From positions 248,001 to 312,000 of the forward strand of contig NZ_JAMKMR010000003.1 in assembly GCF_023634645.1 (NCBI RefSeq): a stretch of DNA of 64,000 nucleotides, written 5' to 3'. The notes below the pieces were generated by a model. It made no database searches. It saw nothing but the letters and a program-made list of their open reading frames with translations, and was not told where the DNA came from. This document shows positions 26,330 through 35,781 of this stretch, piece by piece (positions within the stretch are counted from its first letter, which is position 1; the number at the start of each line of letters is the position of its first letter). Both the position numbers and the translations under genes were made by a program. The DNA comes from Vibrio sinus. GTDB lineage: Bacteria > Pseudomonadota > Gammaproteobacteria > Enterobacterales > Vibrionaceae.

Positions 26330-27719
26330 GATAAAACTCAATTGCTCTGGCTCTTGCAAACTTATGCTCTACAATGGGTGGAGGATATGAGTTTCCTAAA
26401 TCGTTTTCCTGCAAATATTGGTGTGGAAAGTGAATATACTTATCAGGTACTGACCTCAGTTCTGGTATGAACTTACGAATAAAGTCTCCTTGTGGGTCGA
26501 ATTTTTCACTTTGTGTAATGGGATTAAAAATTCTAAAGTAAGGTTGAGCGTCGCAGCCAGTGCTCGCTGCCCACTGCCAGCCTCCATTGTTCGCGCTAAA
26601 ATCTCCATCAATTAGGTGTTGCATAAAAAACGCCTCTCCCCACCTCCAATCAACCAACAAATGCTTCGTCAGAAAGCTGGCTACAACCATCCTTAAACGA
26701 TTATGCATCCAGCCAGTTTTAAGTAGCTGACTCATGGCGGCATCGACCAAAGGGTATCCAGTTGTTCCCTCACACCATGCTTGAAAGTCTTGTTTGTCGT
26801 TTAACCAATTGAGCTGGTCATATTTGGGGTTAAAACCACGTCCCTTTATTAGAGTAGGGTGGTGGAAAAGGAGGTGTTTATAGAAATCACGCCAAATCAG
26901 CTCATTGAGCCAACTGAAATCTGGCCGGTTGGTATCGTAGAGGACTTCAGGACTACGCTGTATCAATAGATGAACAAGCCAGCGTGGGCTAAGTGCACCG
27001 ATTGCCAGATAGGGTGAAAGCCCTGATGTACCTTTTATGGCTGGGAAGTCTCGATGAGTTTTGTAGTCAGCAAGTTTATTGGTAAAAAATTGAGGTATCA
27101 CTTGGTCAATAACAGTATCTATCAGTGGCCAGTTTGTGGAGTCGGCTTTTTGATATTTGAACTGACAATAGTTAGAACTCTCTAAGTTTGAATGCCGAGC
27201 GTTTGAGTCTTGCTGTGGTGACGGCGAAACTTGAATACCGTTGGCCTGAACATAGGTAAGCCACGCTTTTTTAAAGGGAGTAAAGACTTTAAACATACTG
27301 CCTTGTTTGTTTAACACCGAACCGAGTGGCGCTACCGTATCGCATTGATGAGAGATAGTGCGAAAACCATTTTCTCCTACACATTTGTCTCTAAGGCATT
27401 CATTGAGTTCAAGTTCTTGATTCAGATAGATAACCTCAATGCCTTGTGAGTGGCAGTAATGGCATATTTGCCTCGTTTGGTCAGAGTAGTCTGTTGCTTC
27501 TAGACAAGCCAGCTTTATGCCTAGTGAGTGTAATTCGTGGTTTAAATGGTTCACGTGACGTTCGATAAAGTCTGCTTGCAGAGGTGACAGCTTGTGCTGC
27601 TCCCATTGTTTTGGAGTGGCGATGTAAATCGCTTCTCGTACGCCTTTTGAGTAGGCTTCGTGTAGCGCTGGGTTATCAATCGTGCGAAGGTCACGCCTAA
27701 ACCAAATTATACCTTTCAA
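26322..27719 (-). CDS. phrB: Deoxyribodipyrimidine photolyase
   Basis: The 465-residue light-dependent CPD-repair flavoenzyme has an N-terminal antenna-binding domain (IIWFRRDLRTIDNPALHEAY) and a C-terminal FAD domain (LIWRDFYKHLLFHHPTLIKG; YPLVDAAMSQLLKTGWMHNR; NNGGWQWAASTGCDAQPYFR). The class I signature is intact. Length matches bacterial phrB. It overlaps the upstream DUF523/DUF1722 gene by 4 bp, and that pairing is common in gamma-proteobacteria. Confidence 0.95.
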   Translation of the reverse strand: MKGIIWFRRDLRTIDNPALHEAYSKGVREAIYIATPKQWEQHKLSPLQADFIERHVNHLNHELHSLGIKLACLEATDYSDQTRQICHYCHSQGIEVIYLNQELELNECLRDKCVGENGFRTISHQCDTVAPLGSVLNKQGSMFKVFTPFKKAWLTYVQANGIQVSPSPQQDSNARHSNLESSNYCQFKYQKADSTNWPLIDTVIDQVIPQFFTNKLADYKTHRDFPAIKGTSGLSPYLAIGALSPRWLVHLLIQRSPEVLYDTNRPDFSWLNELIWRDFYKHLLFHHPTLIKGRGFNPKYDQLNWLNDKQDFQAWCEGTTGYPLVDAAMSQLLKTGWMHNRLRMVVASFLTKHLLVDWRWGEAFFMQHLIDGDFSANNGGWQWAASTGCDAQPYFRIFNPITQSEKFDPQGDFIRKFIPELRSVPDKYIHFPHQYLQENDLGNSYPPPIVEHKFARARAIEFYQK

Positions 27720-28660
27720 TACCCGTACCTTAGTTTTAGCTCTTGTGGATGCGGACTCAAATAACTTTGCTCAGACAAGTATTGAATTGGATACTCACTC
27801 AAATAGTGCTTAATCAATGAAATGGGCACCAACAAAGGTGTGAGCCCCTCTCTAAACGAGCTGATCTCTTTAGCCAGTGCTTGCCGTTGTGTGCTGCTAA
27901 GGTGTTTTTTAAAGTAGCCCTGCAGGTGTTGAAGAGTATTAGCGTGAGATTTTCTCGAAGCTTGGTATGTAAGAGCGGCCATTAGGCCTGATATATATTG
28001 CTGAGCTTGATCTTGAATGGATAAATCCGCACGAGCTAGCAATTGACCAAGCGATTTATAGCTTTCATAGTGGTGGCTCATCACAAGATACTTTTGCTTG
28101 GTGTGAAACTCAATAAGTGCGTGTTTGTTTAATGTACGCTGCTTTAACGCCAACCATTTATCGTATGTGAAAACACGAGTGATAAAATTCTCTCGCAAAA
28201 TGGGGTCGTTGAGTCTGCCATTCTCTTCGACAGGCAGAAGCGGGAGAGCTTGCATAATTTGACGAGTAAACACGCCTATCCCGTTAGATTCTGAGCCTTG
28301 GCCATTTTGATGATAGACTTTCACTCTTTCCATACCACAAGTTGGGCTTTTTGCACACACGATAAAGCCCGATAAGTCATCACATTTGTTAGAGTGGGCT
28401 TTCGCAAAATCGATGAGATCTTGCGTGACATCCCCAGTTCCATCAGGGCGGGATACCTTGATTTCTTCACCACACTGAATTTGTCGAATCGTTGGCCGCG
28501 GAATGGGTAATCCAATCCCGACTTCTGGACATACAGGCATAAACTCGGCGAATTGTGCTAGCTCTTCGCTACAAAATTTGAGATTTTTATGTCCGCTGTC
28601 AAAGCGAACCTTTTGACCGATTACACAGGCACTAATGCCTATTTTTAGCTTCCTTGCCAT
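27716..28660 (-). CDS. DUF523 and DUF1722 (YbgA-like) two-domain protein
   Basis: This 314-residue cytoplasmic protein has an N-terminal DUF523 domain (ISACVIGQKVRFDSGHK, PEVGIGLPIPRPTI, IVCAKSPTCGMERVK), with Cys residues that could bind metal or a cofactor, and a C-terminal DUF1722/YbgA domain (HTKQKYLVMSHHYESYKSLG; MAALTYQASRKSHANTLQHL). It overlaps phrB by 4 bp. The biochemical role is not established; repeated linkage to photolyase suggests DNA repair or light response. Confidence 0.9.
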   Translation of the reverse strand: MARKLKIGISACVIGQKVRFDSGHKNLKFCSEELAQFAEFMPVCPEVGIGLPIPRPTIRQIQCGEEIKVSRPDGTGDVTQDLIDFAKAHSNKCDDLSGFIVCAKSPTCGMERVKVYHQNGQGSESNGIGVFTRQIMQALPLLPVEENGRLNDPILRENFITRVFTYDKWLALKQRTLNKHALIEFHTKQKYLVMSHHYESYKSLGQLLARADLSIQDQAQQYISGLMAALTYQASRKSHANTLQHLQGYFKKHLSSTQRQALAKEISSFREGLTPLLVPISLIKHYLSEYPIQYLSEQSYLSPHPQELKLRYGY

Positions 28661-28860
28661 TTTATTTATCCGATGTAGAGAAATAAACGAAAGTAGCGCT
28701 TTACCTTAAGCATATTCTGCACGTCTTAGGGAGCAAAGTTAATTAAAGCAGACATATAACGTTGAACGCAATCTTCATAGAGGAAAGCTTTGCGGCAGGT
28801 GCAACTATTTCGGTAAATCTTATCAACGAGCTTTAATGAGGTTGCTAGCCAAAACTACCA

Positions 28861-29766
28861 CTAGCTAGCAACGTTCATGGTCAGCTGCAAGTCCAGTTTG
28901 ATTTTAGACAGTTTTCTTGTAATAGCCGTTCGTGTTTTTTCAACGTCTGCGACTGCTAGGCTATTACTGGTTGAGTGGATATCGACGTTAACGCGTAGCT
29001 CTCGGCCGATTTTTGTCACGCCAGCCAGCTTAATATCTTGTTTGGTTTGTGTATTGACATCAGCAACGCCCTGATCAACCGTTTGGTAGATTTCTTTATT
29101 GGGAGACATCATTAATAGCTCTCTAAAGGCTTCTTTCAACATATCGAAAGGTACTTTTACAAAATAGCCAGCCATGGCAAGCATCATCGCTGGGTCGGCG
29201 TAGACAGAGAGGTGAGCCCATGGAGATTTTGAGATTAACCATGCAGAAACAAACCCTACCATAACGACAAAGCTCAGGAGTGTATCCATCTTCCACTGTT
29301 TGGCTTCTGCCTCGATGAGCCCGGAAGAATAGCGTTTGCTTTTTTGTCTGATGGCCCACCATACGTAGCCGCAGGCTAGTGTACTCACAAAACCAAATAA
29401 TGTGGCAAGTGAAGTATCGACTGGGCGTCCACCATTGAGCAACGCTAAAACAGCCGAATAAATGGAGTAGCTAACCACGATAAGGATAACTGCGCCTTTG
29501 ATAGCAATGACGGCAGGCTCTAGCATGGCTTTGCCGAAAGGGAAATGTGTTTTGGCTGGTGACTCAATGTACCGAGCTGCAGCGAGTGACAATAAAGTTA
29601 ACAGTAGACTGACTAAAGAATATACACCGTCAAACGTGATGACAATTGAGCTAGCAAGTAAACCTAAAACCAGTCCAGCAAGCGCAAAGCCTGCGGCAGC
29701 AAACGCTGAGAAAGTGAGTAACCGTTTTTCGTTTAAACTTGTTTTAGCACACATAAAGCCAACCAT
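28861..29766 (-). CDS. Cation diffusion facilitator family transporter
   Basis: This 301-residue membrane protein has about six hydrophobic segments in the first 210 residues and a C-terminal cytoplasmic domain of ~90 residues. The CDF fold is visible in VITFDGVYSLVSLLLTLLSL and in LIEAEAKQWKMDTLLSFVVM, with YADPAMMLAMAGYFVK later. The classic metal ligands are changed: the first site is D then S instead of DxxxD, and the second is Q-W-K-M-D instead of HxxxD. A non-zinc substrate, or a different subfamily, is likely. A start at the second Met (29754) is also possible. Confidence 0.85.
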   Translation of the reverse strand: MVGFMCAKTSLNEKRLLTFSAFAAAGFALAGLVLGLLASSIVITFDGVYSLVSLLLTLLSLAAARYIESPAKTHFPFGKAMLEPAVIAIKGAVILIVVSYSIYSAVLALLNGGRPVDTSLATLFGFVSTLACGYVWWAIRQKSKRYSSGLIEAEAKQWKMDTLLSFVVMVGFVSAWLISKSPWAHLSVYADPAMMLAMAGYFVKVPFDMLKEAFRELLMMSPNKEIYQTVDQGVADVNTQTKQDIKLAGVTKIGRELRVNVDIHSTSNSLAVADVEKTRTAITRKLSKIKLDLQLTMNVAS

Positions 29767-29973
29767 GTTATGAACACATTGTTATTGTTTGCTTAACTGG
29801 GCCAATATACAAATGCCATCTTTCCCGTATACCGAATATATTTAGCTGAACTTTAGGAAAGCAAATAAAAACAATAGGATATATGATTATTAAGGTGTCA
29901 AAAATATTGGCAGCGACTGTTTTTTAATCAATTGTGGGTTGAGTAGATGGTAGGAAATGTGACTAAAATCTGG

Positions 29974-30852
29974 CTAAAAATCAAATAAATATTCGTTTAG
30001 CTTGTCGGCAAGCCAAGTCATTCCGGGGTGCTCTAACATGCCAGATGCGGTGAACATGCAATAATCTTCTTGAGTTAAACCATAAGTATGTTTAATCACA
30101 GCCAGCCTTTGTTCTCTTAAATGATGGCGAATAAGAGGCTCGGGCAATACTCCCCAAGCTTCCTCTGATAGTATGGTATTCAACATGTAGTCGAAGCTCG
30201 AGAATCCGATGTATCGGGTGGAAAATGGTTGTAATTCTGGATTGTCTTTCTCATTGAGATAAACCATCACAGCTTGCATTTCATCTCTAAGTACTTCATC
30301 CGACACACGCCTTAGCTTGCAAAGAGGGTGACTGTTTTGACAAACTGACATCATGCGAATCTTGCCAAGCGGATTATAGGTGATCTTTGGATCGTCCACA
30401 CGTTCATAATCTACACCAAACGCGAAATCAACTTGTTGCGTTGCGACTAAATTCGCTAGATCTCCAGTAGATGCTAATACAAGATTAAATGAAGTGGCAG
30501 GGAACTTGTTGTTTAGTCGATGTGCTAAATCTTGCCAAAGTTCATCGGGTAACGAGTCGTCACGAGCTATCCAAACCTCGGCGTTAAATTCTCCTGACAC
30601 CTGTAAACAGGTTTGTTTGATTCTTGCCGACGTTGCCAACAGGGTTTCACAGTCTTTGTAAATCGCCTTACCCGCCTCAGACAATGTGAGCTTATTGCCA
30701 CTGCGAGTGAACAATGAGGTTTCGAGCTCTTTCTCTAACGCCTTTATAGCCATACTCAGCTTGGTTCGGTTACAATCGAGCTGGCGCGCAGCTTCAGACA
30801 CCGACCCAGTGTCGGCGATGGTACAGAAAGCTTCGACTTGATTCAGATTCAT
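29974..30852 (-). CDS. LysR-family transcriptional regulator
   Basis: The 292-residue regulator has an N-terminal helix-turn-helix (AFCTIADTGSVSEAARQLDC, NRTKLSMAIKALEKELETSL) and an effector domain from about residue 90. RTKLSMAIK replaces the more common PSxVSxxIxxLE. It is divergent from a methyltransferase gene with 125 bp between them, which is the usual LysR arrangement for controlling a neighbour. No effector can be inferred. Confidence 0.9.
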   Translation of the reverse strand: MNLNQVEAFCTIADTGSVSEAARQLDCNRTKLSMAIKALEKELETSLFTRSGNKLTLSEAGKAIYKDCETLLATSARIKQTCLQVSGEFNAEVWIARDDSLPDELWQDLAHRLNNKFPATSFNLVLASTGDLANLVATQQVDFAFGVDYERVDDPKITYNPLGKIRMMSVCQNSHPLCKLRRVSDEVLRDEMQAVMVYLNEKDNPELQPFSTRYIGFSSFDYMLNTILSEEAWGVLPEPLIRHHLREQRLAVIKHTYGLTQEDYCMFTASGMLEHPGMTWLADKLNEYLFDF

Positions 30853-30977
30853 AGCATGCTCTTAAATAGTGAGTACCTGAATAATAAACAAAATTTTCCA
30901 TATTGTCTTTTAAGGTGATATAACAATGGTAGTCGTTTGGCATAGAGGCCAACGGGAAAGTAAATTGGGAGAGAAGT

Positions 30978-31562
30978 ATGGCGAGTGAATGGGATGAGTG
31001 TGCGGAAACTTGGGAGCAAGATGAAGCGACAACTATCTTTGCGGACCAAGCATTTCAACACCTTACCAACGTCGTCGAGTTAGACGATTTAGAAGTGCTC
31101 GATTTTGGTTGTGGCACAGGGTTGCTAAGCGAAAGGTTATCACCTCAAGTAAAAAGTATCGTTGCACTTGATAGCTCAGAGTCCATGATCGAGCAGCTGG
31201 ATAAAAAAATGCTTTCTAATGTGGAACCTGTTGTCGATATGCTAACTCGTGGACTTGTTGCCCAGCACCCGGCGTTTCGTAAGCAATTTGATCTGGTAGT
31301 TGCATCTTCGGTTTGCGGCTTTCTACACAGTTTTTCTGAAGCCGCCGACATTATCTATGCCATCCTAGATAATGGTGCATCATTTGTGCATTTTGACTGG
31401 CTATTAGAGGAAGGCGAAGAAGGGATGGGCTTAACCAAGAGTAAAGCCAACCAAGTATTGACAAGCGTGGGTTTTGACAACGTTGAAGTCAGCGTGCCCT
31501 TTGAGATGCAAACAAAAATGGGTACAAAAAAAGTCTTAATGGGTGTGGCGAAAAAGTCTTAA
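30978..31562 (+). CDS. Class I SAM-dependent methyltransferase
   Basis: This 194-residue enzyme has the SAM-binding motif I VLDFGCGTGLLSERL at about residue 36-50, followed by VALDSSESMIEQL (motif II acidic end) and LVVASSVCGFL (motif IV region). It is cytoplasmic and lacks extra domains. GGGAGAGAAGT precedes the ATG. It is divergent from a LysR gene and followed by a strong bidirectional terminator. The substrate is unknown. Confidence 0.9.
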   Translation: MASEWDECAETWEQDEATTIFADQAFQHLTNVVELDDLEVLDFGCGTGLLSERLSPQVKSIVALDSSESMIEQLDKKMLSNVEPVVDMLTRGLVAQHPAFRKQFDLVVASSVCGFLHSFSEAADIIYAILDNGASFVHFDWLLEEGEEGMGLTKSKANQVLTSVGFDNVEVSVPFEMQTKMGTKKVLMGVAKKS

Positions 31563-31583
31563 AGTCCTTCGAATGAATGAGTT

Positions 31584-31622
31584 AAAAAGGGGAGTGTTTG
31601 TTGATGAACACTCCCTTTTTCC
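31584..31622. terminator. Bidirectional terminator between methyltransferase and acetoacetyl-CoA synthetase
   Basis: GGGAGTGTT (31590-31598) pairs with AACACTCCC (31607-31615) with an 8-nt loop. It is flanked by AAAAA on the left and TTTTT on the right, so it can stop transcription from both sides. Confidence 0.88.
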
Positions 31623-31638
31623 TTTTGGTCGGTACAAG

Positions 31639-33621
31639 CTAGCTTTCTGCGGTGATGATTTGCTCTATTTCTTGTAATACATCAGGGTTGTCTATTGCGC
31701 CGATATTGCTGACGCTTTTACCATTTACTACTTGTTTTACCGCTAGCTCGACGATCTTGCCTGACTTGGTTCTCGGAATATCGCTGATGGCATAAATTAA
31801 CGAAGGGATATGCCTTGGAGAGCAGTTTTGCCTTAAGCGGGTCTTGATTTCGTCAATGAGCTCACTCGTTAATGTTTGTTCGGGTATCAGCTTGACGAAC
31901 AAGACAATCCTTTCATCGCCTTGATGGGCTTGCCCAACCGCGACTGAGTCTAAAATGAGCTCTATTTTGTTGACCTGACGATAAATTTCACCCGTTCCAA
32001 TTCTCACGCCACCTGGATTCAATGTGGTGTCACTTCTTCCATAAAACATGATGCCCTGGTTGGTGGTAACTTTAATATCGTCGCCGTGGTGCCACGTATT
32101 GGGGTACTTGCTCCAATAGGCGTTATGGTATTTTTCACCGTCATCTTGCCAGAATCCGAGCGGCTGATTAGGAAAGCTGTTTAAACAAACCAGCTCTCCA
32201 CGCTGATCATAGAGGCGGTCGCCTTGCTCACCAAATGCGGCTACGTCTAACCCCAACCCTGGGGCCTGGCATTCACCTTTAAATACTGGCGAAATTGGAT
32301 TGCCTAATACAAAGCAGCCGCATATATCTGTGCCGCCGGAAATTGACGCCAAATGTAGGTCGGCTTTAATGTTGGAATATACGTAGTCAAATTGCTCTGG
32401 ATACAGCACCGAGCCAGTTGAACACAGCGTCCTTAATTTTGGTAGGTCGTAATGTTGGCTAGGACACAGGTTTTGTTTTTCAATGGCCTCGAGGTATTTC
32501 GCTGAAGTGCCGAATAAAGTGACTTCGGCCTCTTGAGCAAGCTCCCAAAGTACACTTGGCATGGGGTACATCGGGCTACCATCATAAATAACCAAAGTTG
32601 CACCACTCGCTAACGTGGATACATGCCAATTCCACATCATCCAACCACATGTTGTGTAGTAAAACACCTTATCTTGAGGTTGGATGTCACTGTGTAATTG
32701 ATGCTCTTTTAGGTGGTTTAATACCGTTCCGCCAACACCGTGTACAATACATTTGGGTTTACCCGTGGTGCCAGAAGAATAAAGGACAAATAATGGGTCG
32801 TTAAACGATACGCGCTGATAGCGGATTCCTCTGGGGATATAGCTTGCTACGATGGCTTCCCAATCGGAGAATTCACTATTGCTGTGATCGTGACGATTAC
32901 TATCAAGCAAGTACTCTATTTGGCAGGTATTTTGGATACTTGGGATCGCTGCAACAATATCCGCGTTTTTGCCGTGCATTTCATAGGGCTTGCCATTGAA
33001 TGTGTATCCGTTACAGCAGAAAAGTATTTTTGGTTTTACTTGGCCAAAGCGCTCTACCACGCTCTCGACGCCAAAATCTGGCGAAGTCGATGTCCAAACT
33101 GCCCCTAAACTTGTGGTAGCAAGCATGGCGATGACCGCTTCGGGTACATAAGGTAAGTATCCCGCGACAACGTCACCTTTCTCAACCCCGTTTTGCTTCA
33201 ACCATTGCTGCATGATCGAGACTTGATCACTGAGTTGTTGCCAGGTGAGTTTACGATTTTGACCACACTCATTCTTGAATTGGATGGCAATTTCATTGGG
33301 CTGTTGGAAGGCGTAGGAGAGGAGGTTTTCGGCGTAATTAAGCTGAGCTTGTGGGAACCAAATGGTGTCTCTATTTGGGTAAAACTCACCCCATTTGGCG
33401 ATGCCCTCACCGTGGATGCAATCGCCCATAAATCCGATTACATCACAAAACTGCCACACTTCTAACCAAAAGCGTTTCTTATCTTTTACAGACCAATCCA
33501 GTAGTGACGAGTAGTCTGAAATGGATTCGCCCTGCATATTAATATGCTTGATAAATTGAGAGAGGTTAGCGCCCTCAATGCGTTCTTTGCTTGGTGTCCA
33601 TATGGGTTCAGAGTGAGGCAT
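31639..33621 (-). CDS. Acetoacetyl-CoA synthetase
   Basis: The 660-residue ANL-superfamily ligase has the AMP-binding motif FVLYSSGTTGKPKCIVHGVG, a Y-x-x-x-GWMMWNWHVS region, STGSVLYPEQFDYVY and the C-terminal catalytic lysine region IPRTKSGKIVELAVK. Length (~650-660) and the N-terminal WTPSKERIEGANLSQF pattern match acetoacetyl-CoA synthetase rather than acetyl-CoA synthetase. It activates acetoacetate, the end product of tyrosine degradation. It is divergent from phhAB across a TyrR-type box, supporting co-regulation. Confidence 0.93.
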   Translation of the reverse strand: MPHSEPIWTPSKERIEGANLSQFIKHINMQGESISDYSSLLDWSVKDKKRFWLEVWQFCDVIGFMGDCIHGEGIAKWGEFYPNRDTIWFPQAQLNYAENLLSYAFQQPNEIAIQFKNECGQNRKLTWQQLSDQVSIMQQWLKQNGVEKGDVVAGYLPYVPEAVIAMLATTSLGAVWTSTSPDFGVESVVERFGQVKPKILFCCNGYTFNGKPYEMHGKNADIVAAIPSIQNTCQIEYLLDSNRHDHSNSEFSDWEAIVASYIPRGIRYQRVSFNDPLFVLYSSGTTGKPKCIVHGVGGTVLNHLKEHQLHSDIQPQDKVFYYTTCGWMMWNWHVSTLASGATLVIYDGSPMYPMPSVLWELAQEAEVTLFGTSAKYLEAIEKQNLCPSQHYDLPKLRTLCSTGSVLYPEQFDYVYSNIKADLHLASISGGTDICGCFVLGNPISPVFKGECQAPGLGLDVAAFGEQGDRLYDQRGELVCLNSFPNQPLGFWQDDGEKYHNAYWSKYPNTWHHGDDIKVTTNQGIMFYGRSDTTLNPGGVRIGTGEIYRQVNKIELILDSVAVGQAHQGDERIVLFVKLIPEQTLTSELIDEIKTRLRQNCSPRHIPSLIYAISDIPRTKSGKIVELAVKQVVNGKSVSNIGAIDNPDVLQEIEQIITAES

Positions 33622-33733
33622 GGTGGGAATCGTTCCTATTGATACGTCTGTTATAAGTGTTGGTAAATTTTAATCGAAAGTCAACCTAATTATCCATGAG
33701 CATCCTAATGATATATATAGGAAAATAGTAGCA

Positions 33734-33751
33734 TGTAAACTATATGTTACA
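33734..33751 (+). promoter_or_regulatory. TyrR-type operator upstream of phhA
   Basis: TGTAAA (33734-33739), six bases, then GTTACA (33746-33751). The TyrR consensus is TGTAAA-N6-TTTACA, so 11 of 12 conserved positions match. It lies 91 bp before the phhA ATG, in the divergent gap shared with acetoacetyl-CoA synthetase. Confidence 0.72.
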
Positions 33752-33841
33752 TGGAGGTTAATGAGCAAATGAGCCAAGATATTGGCGTCGAAATTTCAAA
33801 AGGATAGGCTTAAAGTATCAAACGGGAAAAGGAGAGGTTTG

Positions 33842-34636
33842 ATGACTCAATACCATTCCAAACCAGTGAATAAACAAGGCTTTGTTGATTGGAGTGACGA
33901 CGAAAACAGTATTTGGCATGATCTGGTGGTTCGCCAGCAAAAGGTTATTAATAATCGAGCCTGTAAAGCGTATTTAGATGGCTTAGATTTACTTAATCTA
34001 CCTATTGATGAAGCGCCTCAATTACCTGATATTAATCGCATTCTTGTTAAAGAAACCGGCTGGAAAGTGGAACCAGTACCTGCACTAATCAGTTTTGATA
34101 AATTTTTTGCTCTACTCGCCGATCGTAAATTTCCAGTTGCAACCTTCTTGCGCTCTCGTGAAGAGTTCGATTACTTGCAGGAGCCAGATTTCTTCCATGA
34201 GATATTTGGCCACTGCGCTATGTTAACGAATCCGGATTTTGCGTCATTTACTCACACTTATGGCAAACTTGGACGGAGTGCGGACTCCAAAAGGAGAGTG
34301 TATTTGGCGCGGCTCTACTGGTTCACAGTAGAATTTGGCCTCCTGAAGGAAAACGGTGAAACCAAAATTTACGGTGGTGGCATATTGTCTTCACCTGGGG
34401 AAACCGTGTATTCACTGGACAGTGAGAAACCATTGCGCGAGTCGTTTGACCTACAAACGGTGTTAAGAACACCGTACCGAATTGATATTATGCAGCCCAT
34501 CTACTATTTATTAGATAATCTGAAAGAGCTTTACCGTCTAAGTCAGGTTGATCTGATTGAACAAGTGGATGTGGCTATGAAGGCACAATTGCTGCCCCCA
34601 CTATTTAAAGCAAAGGAAGTAACAAATGCTGAATGA
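33842..34636 (+). CDS. phhA: Phenylalanine 4-monooxygenase
   Basis: The 264-residue iron- and pterin-dependent enzyme hydroxylates phenylalanine to tyrosine. The iron ligands are visible: H119 and H124 in [14 protein letters not shown] and E164 in [27 protein letters not shown] follows. ATG 33842 has AAAAGGAGAGG just upstream, so the longer TTG frame is not used. Length matches bacterial single-domain PAH (~262). It overlaps the recycling enzyme gene phhB by 11 bp. Confidence 0.96.
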   Translation: MTQYHSKPVNKQGFVDWSDDENSIWHDLVVRQQKVINNRACKAYLDGLDLLNLPIDEAPQLPDINRILVKETGWKVEPVPALISFDKFFALLADRKFPVATFLRSREEFDYLQEPDFFHEIFGHCAMLTNPDFASFTHTYGKLGRSADSKRRVYLARLYWFTVEFGLLKENGETKIYGGGILSSPGETVYSLDSEKPLRESFDLQTVLRTPYRIDIMQPIYYLLDNLKELYRLSQVDLIEQVDVAMKAQLLPPLFKAKEVTNAE

Positions 34637-34961
34637 ACTGCGATGTGAAGCATGTAGTAAAGATTCGATAGCGCTTTCAGAGACGGAAAGACAATCATTG
34701 ATTTTAGAGTTGGATAATTGGGTGATTGTCGAGAGAGATGGAATACCTCAGCTGGAAAAGGTGTTTAAATTCAAAAACTACAAACAGGCTTGGCATTTTT
34801 CAAACCAAGTCTCAGAATTAGCTGAGCAAGAATTCCATCATCCATCTATATTATTGGAGTGGGGTAAGGTAACCGTTACTTGGTGGAGCCATTCAATCAA
34901 GGGGTTGCATAAAAACGATTTTATCTGCGCCGCTAAATGTGATGAGTTTGCCGGTCAATAG
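34626..34961 (+). CDS. phhB: Pterin-4a-carbinolamine dehydratase
   Basis: This 111-residue enzyme regenerates the pterin cofactor for PhhA. The active-site histidines lie in [20 protein letters not shown] and [14 protein letters not shown], as in PCD/DCoH proteins. AAGGAAGTAACAA precedes the ATG within the end of phhA. A terminator follows ~50 bp after the stop. Together the two genes form a standard phenylalanine catabolic operon. Confidence 0.96.
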   Translation: MLNELRCEACSKDSIALSETERQSLILELDNWVIVERDGIPQLEKVFKFKNYKQAWHFSNQVSELAEQEFHHPSILLEWGKVTVTWWSHSIKGLHKNDFICAAKCDEFAGQ

Positions 34962-35011
34962 AAACGGCTTAGTCGTCACCAGAGACTCAGTGAATAGATT
35001 TAAACGGTTTA

Positions 35012-35062
35012 AACAGTCTGACACAGAATCCCCTTTCAACCCGGGTGTCAGGCTGTTTTTTC
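35012..35062 (+). terminator. Rho-independent terminator after phhAB
   Basis: A 13-bp stem (AACAGTCTGACAC, 35012-35024, with GTGTCAGGCTGTT, 35045-35057; one G-T pair) with a 20-nt loop is followed by a T-run to 35061. Confidence 0.85.
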
Positions 35063-35129
35063 TTTTCGGGTGGTATCCAAATTATTTAGACTTCGCTCTA
35101 AATCCATCAGTTACTTTCCACAAAGACCT

Positions 35130-35690
35130 TTATTGATTGTCTAACAGTTCTTGGAGTAGCTTTGCTTCTTGTTGGTAGAGCGACTTTAAGTAGCTAACCT
35201 TGTTTATCAAAAGATTAAGCTGTTTCTCCAGCTTGTAATTACTTAACGCATAATGCGTGCTGGTAATGGCATTTCGAACCAGTTTGGCCTGATTACAATG
35301 TTCGGATATTTCTTCCCATTGCTGTTGCATGTTTTGAACCTCGGGCAGGTTGGCAACTAAACGCGCTTCTTCTTCGGCCAGCTGTGAGACAACCATGTTG
35401 GCATTATATATTTGTTGATTGACCTTAAGCTGCAGGCTTCCACTATGAGGGAGCCAAAACTGTTCCAGTTCTGCAGGGGAAAAGTCTTGAAAGAGGAATT
35501 GCTTTTGTCGGTGCAAGTACAGCATATGATTGAAAGACGAGGCATGTTTGTTGTACCAGTCGTCAAGTTGTTGTTGCTCTTCTAGTGCTAGATTCCATGA
35601 TTTTTCTTGGCAATGCTCACCCTTTGCCCCTATGGGTAAAGCGAGTGCGATAATGGTCGCTATAGTAAGAGTGATATGTTGCCAAGTCAT
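35130..35690 (-). CDS. Exported helical protein of unknown function
   Basis: The 186-residue protein has a signal peptide (LTIATIIALALPIGAKG) and a mature part that is Gln/Glu/Leu-rich and predicted mostly helical (LALEEQQQLDDWYNKHASSF; NMQQQWEEISEHCNQAKLVR). There are two or three Cys. I do not recognise the family. It is convergent with phhAB and divergent from an exported SH3-like protein. Periplasmic location is the only supported inference. Confidence 0.68.
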   Translation of the reverse strand: MTWQHITLTIATIIALALPIGAKGEHCQEKSWNLALEEQQQLDDWYNKHASSFNHMLYLHRQKQFLFQDFSPAELEQFWLPHSGSLQLKVNQQIYNANMVVSQLAEEEARLVANLPEVQNMQQQWEEISEHCNQAKLVRNAITSTHYALSNYKLEKQLNLLINKVSYLKSLYQQEAKLLQELLDNQ

Positions 35691-35781
35691 AAGGTGATGT
35701 ATAGCACGTTTTAAAATGTGATAACTGTAAGTATAGGGAAAAATATCAGCCTTACCTCTCGAATTTTTGGAGATTCTTTGT

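Noticed and set aside
34939..35136. 65-residue frame after phhB
   Set aside because: It spans the phhAB terminator and has no coding features.
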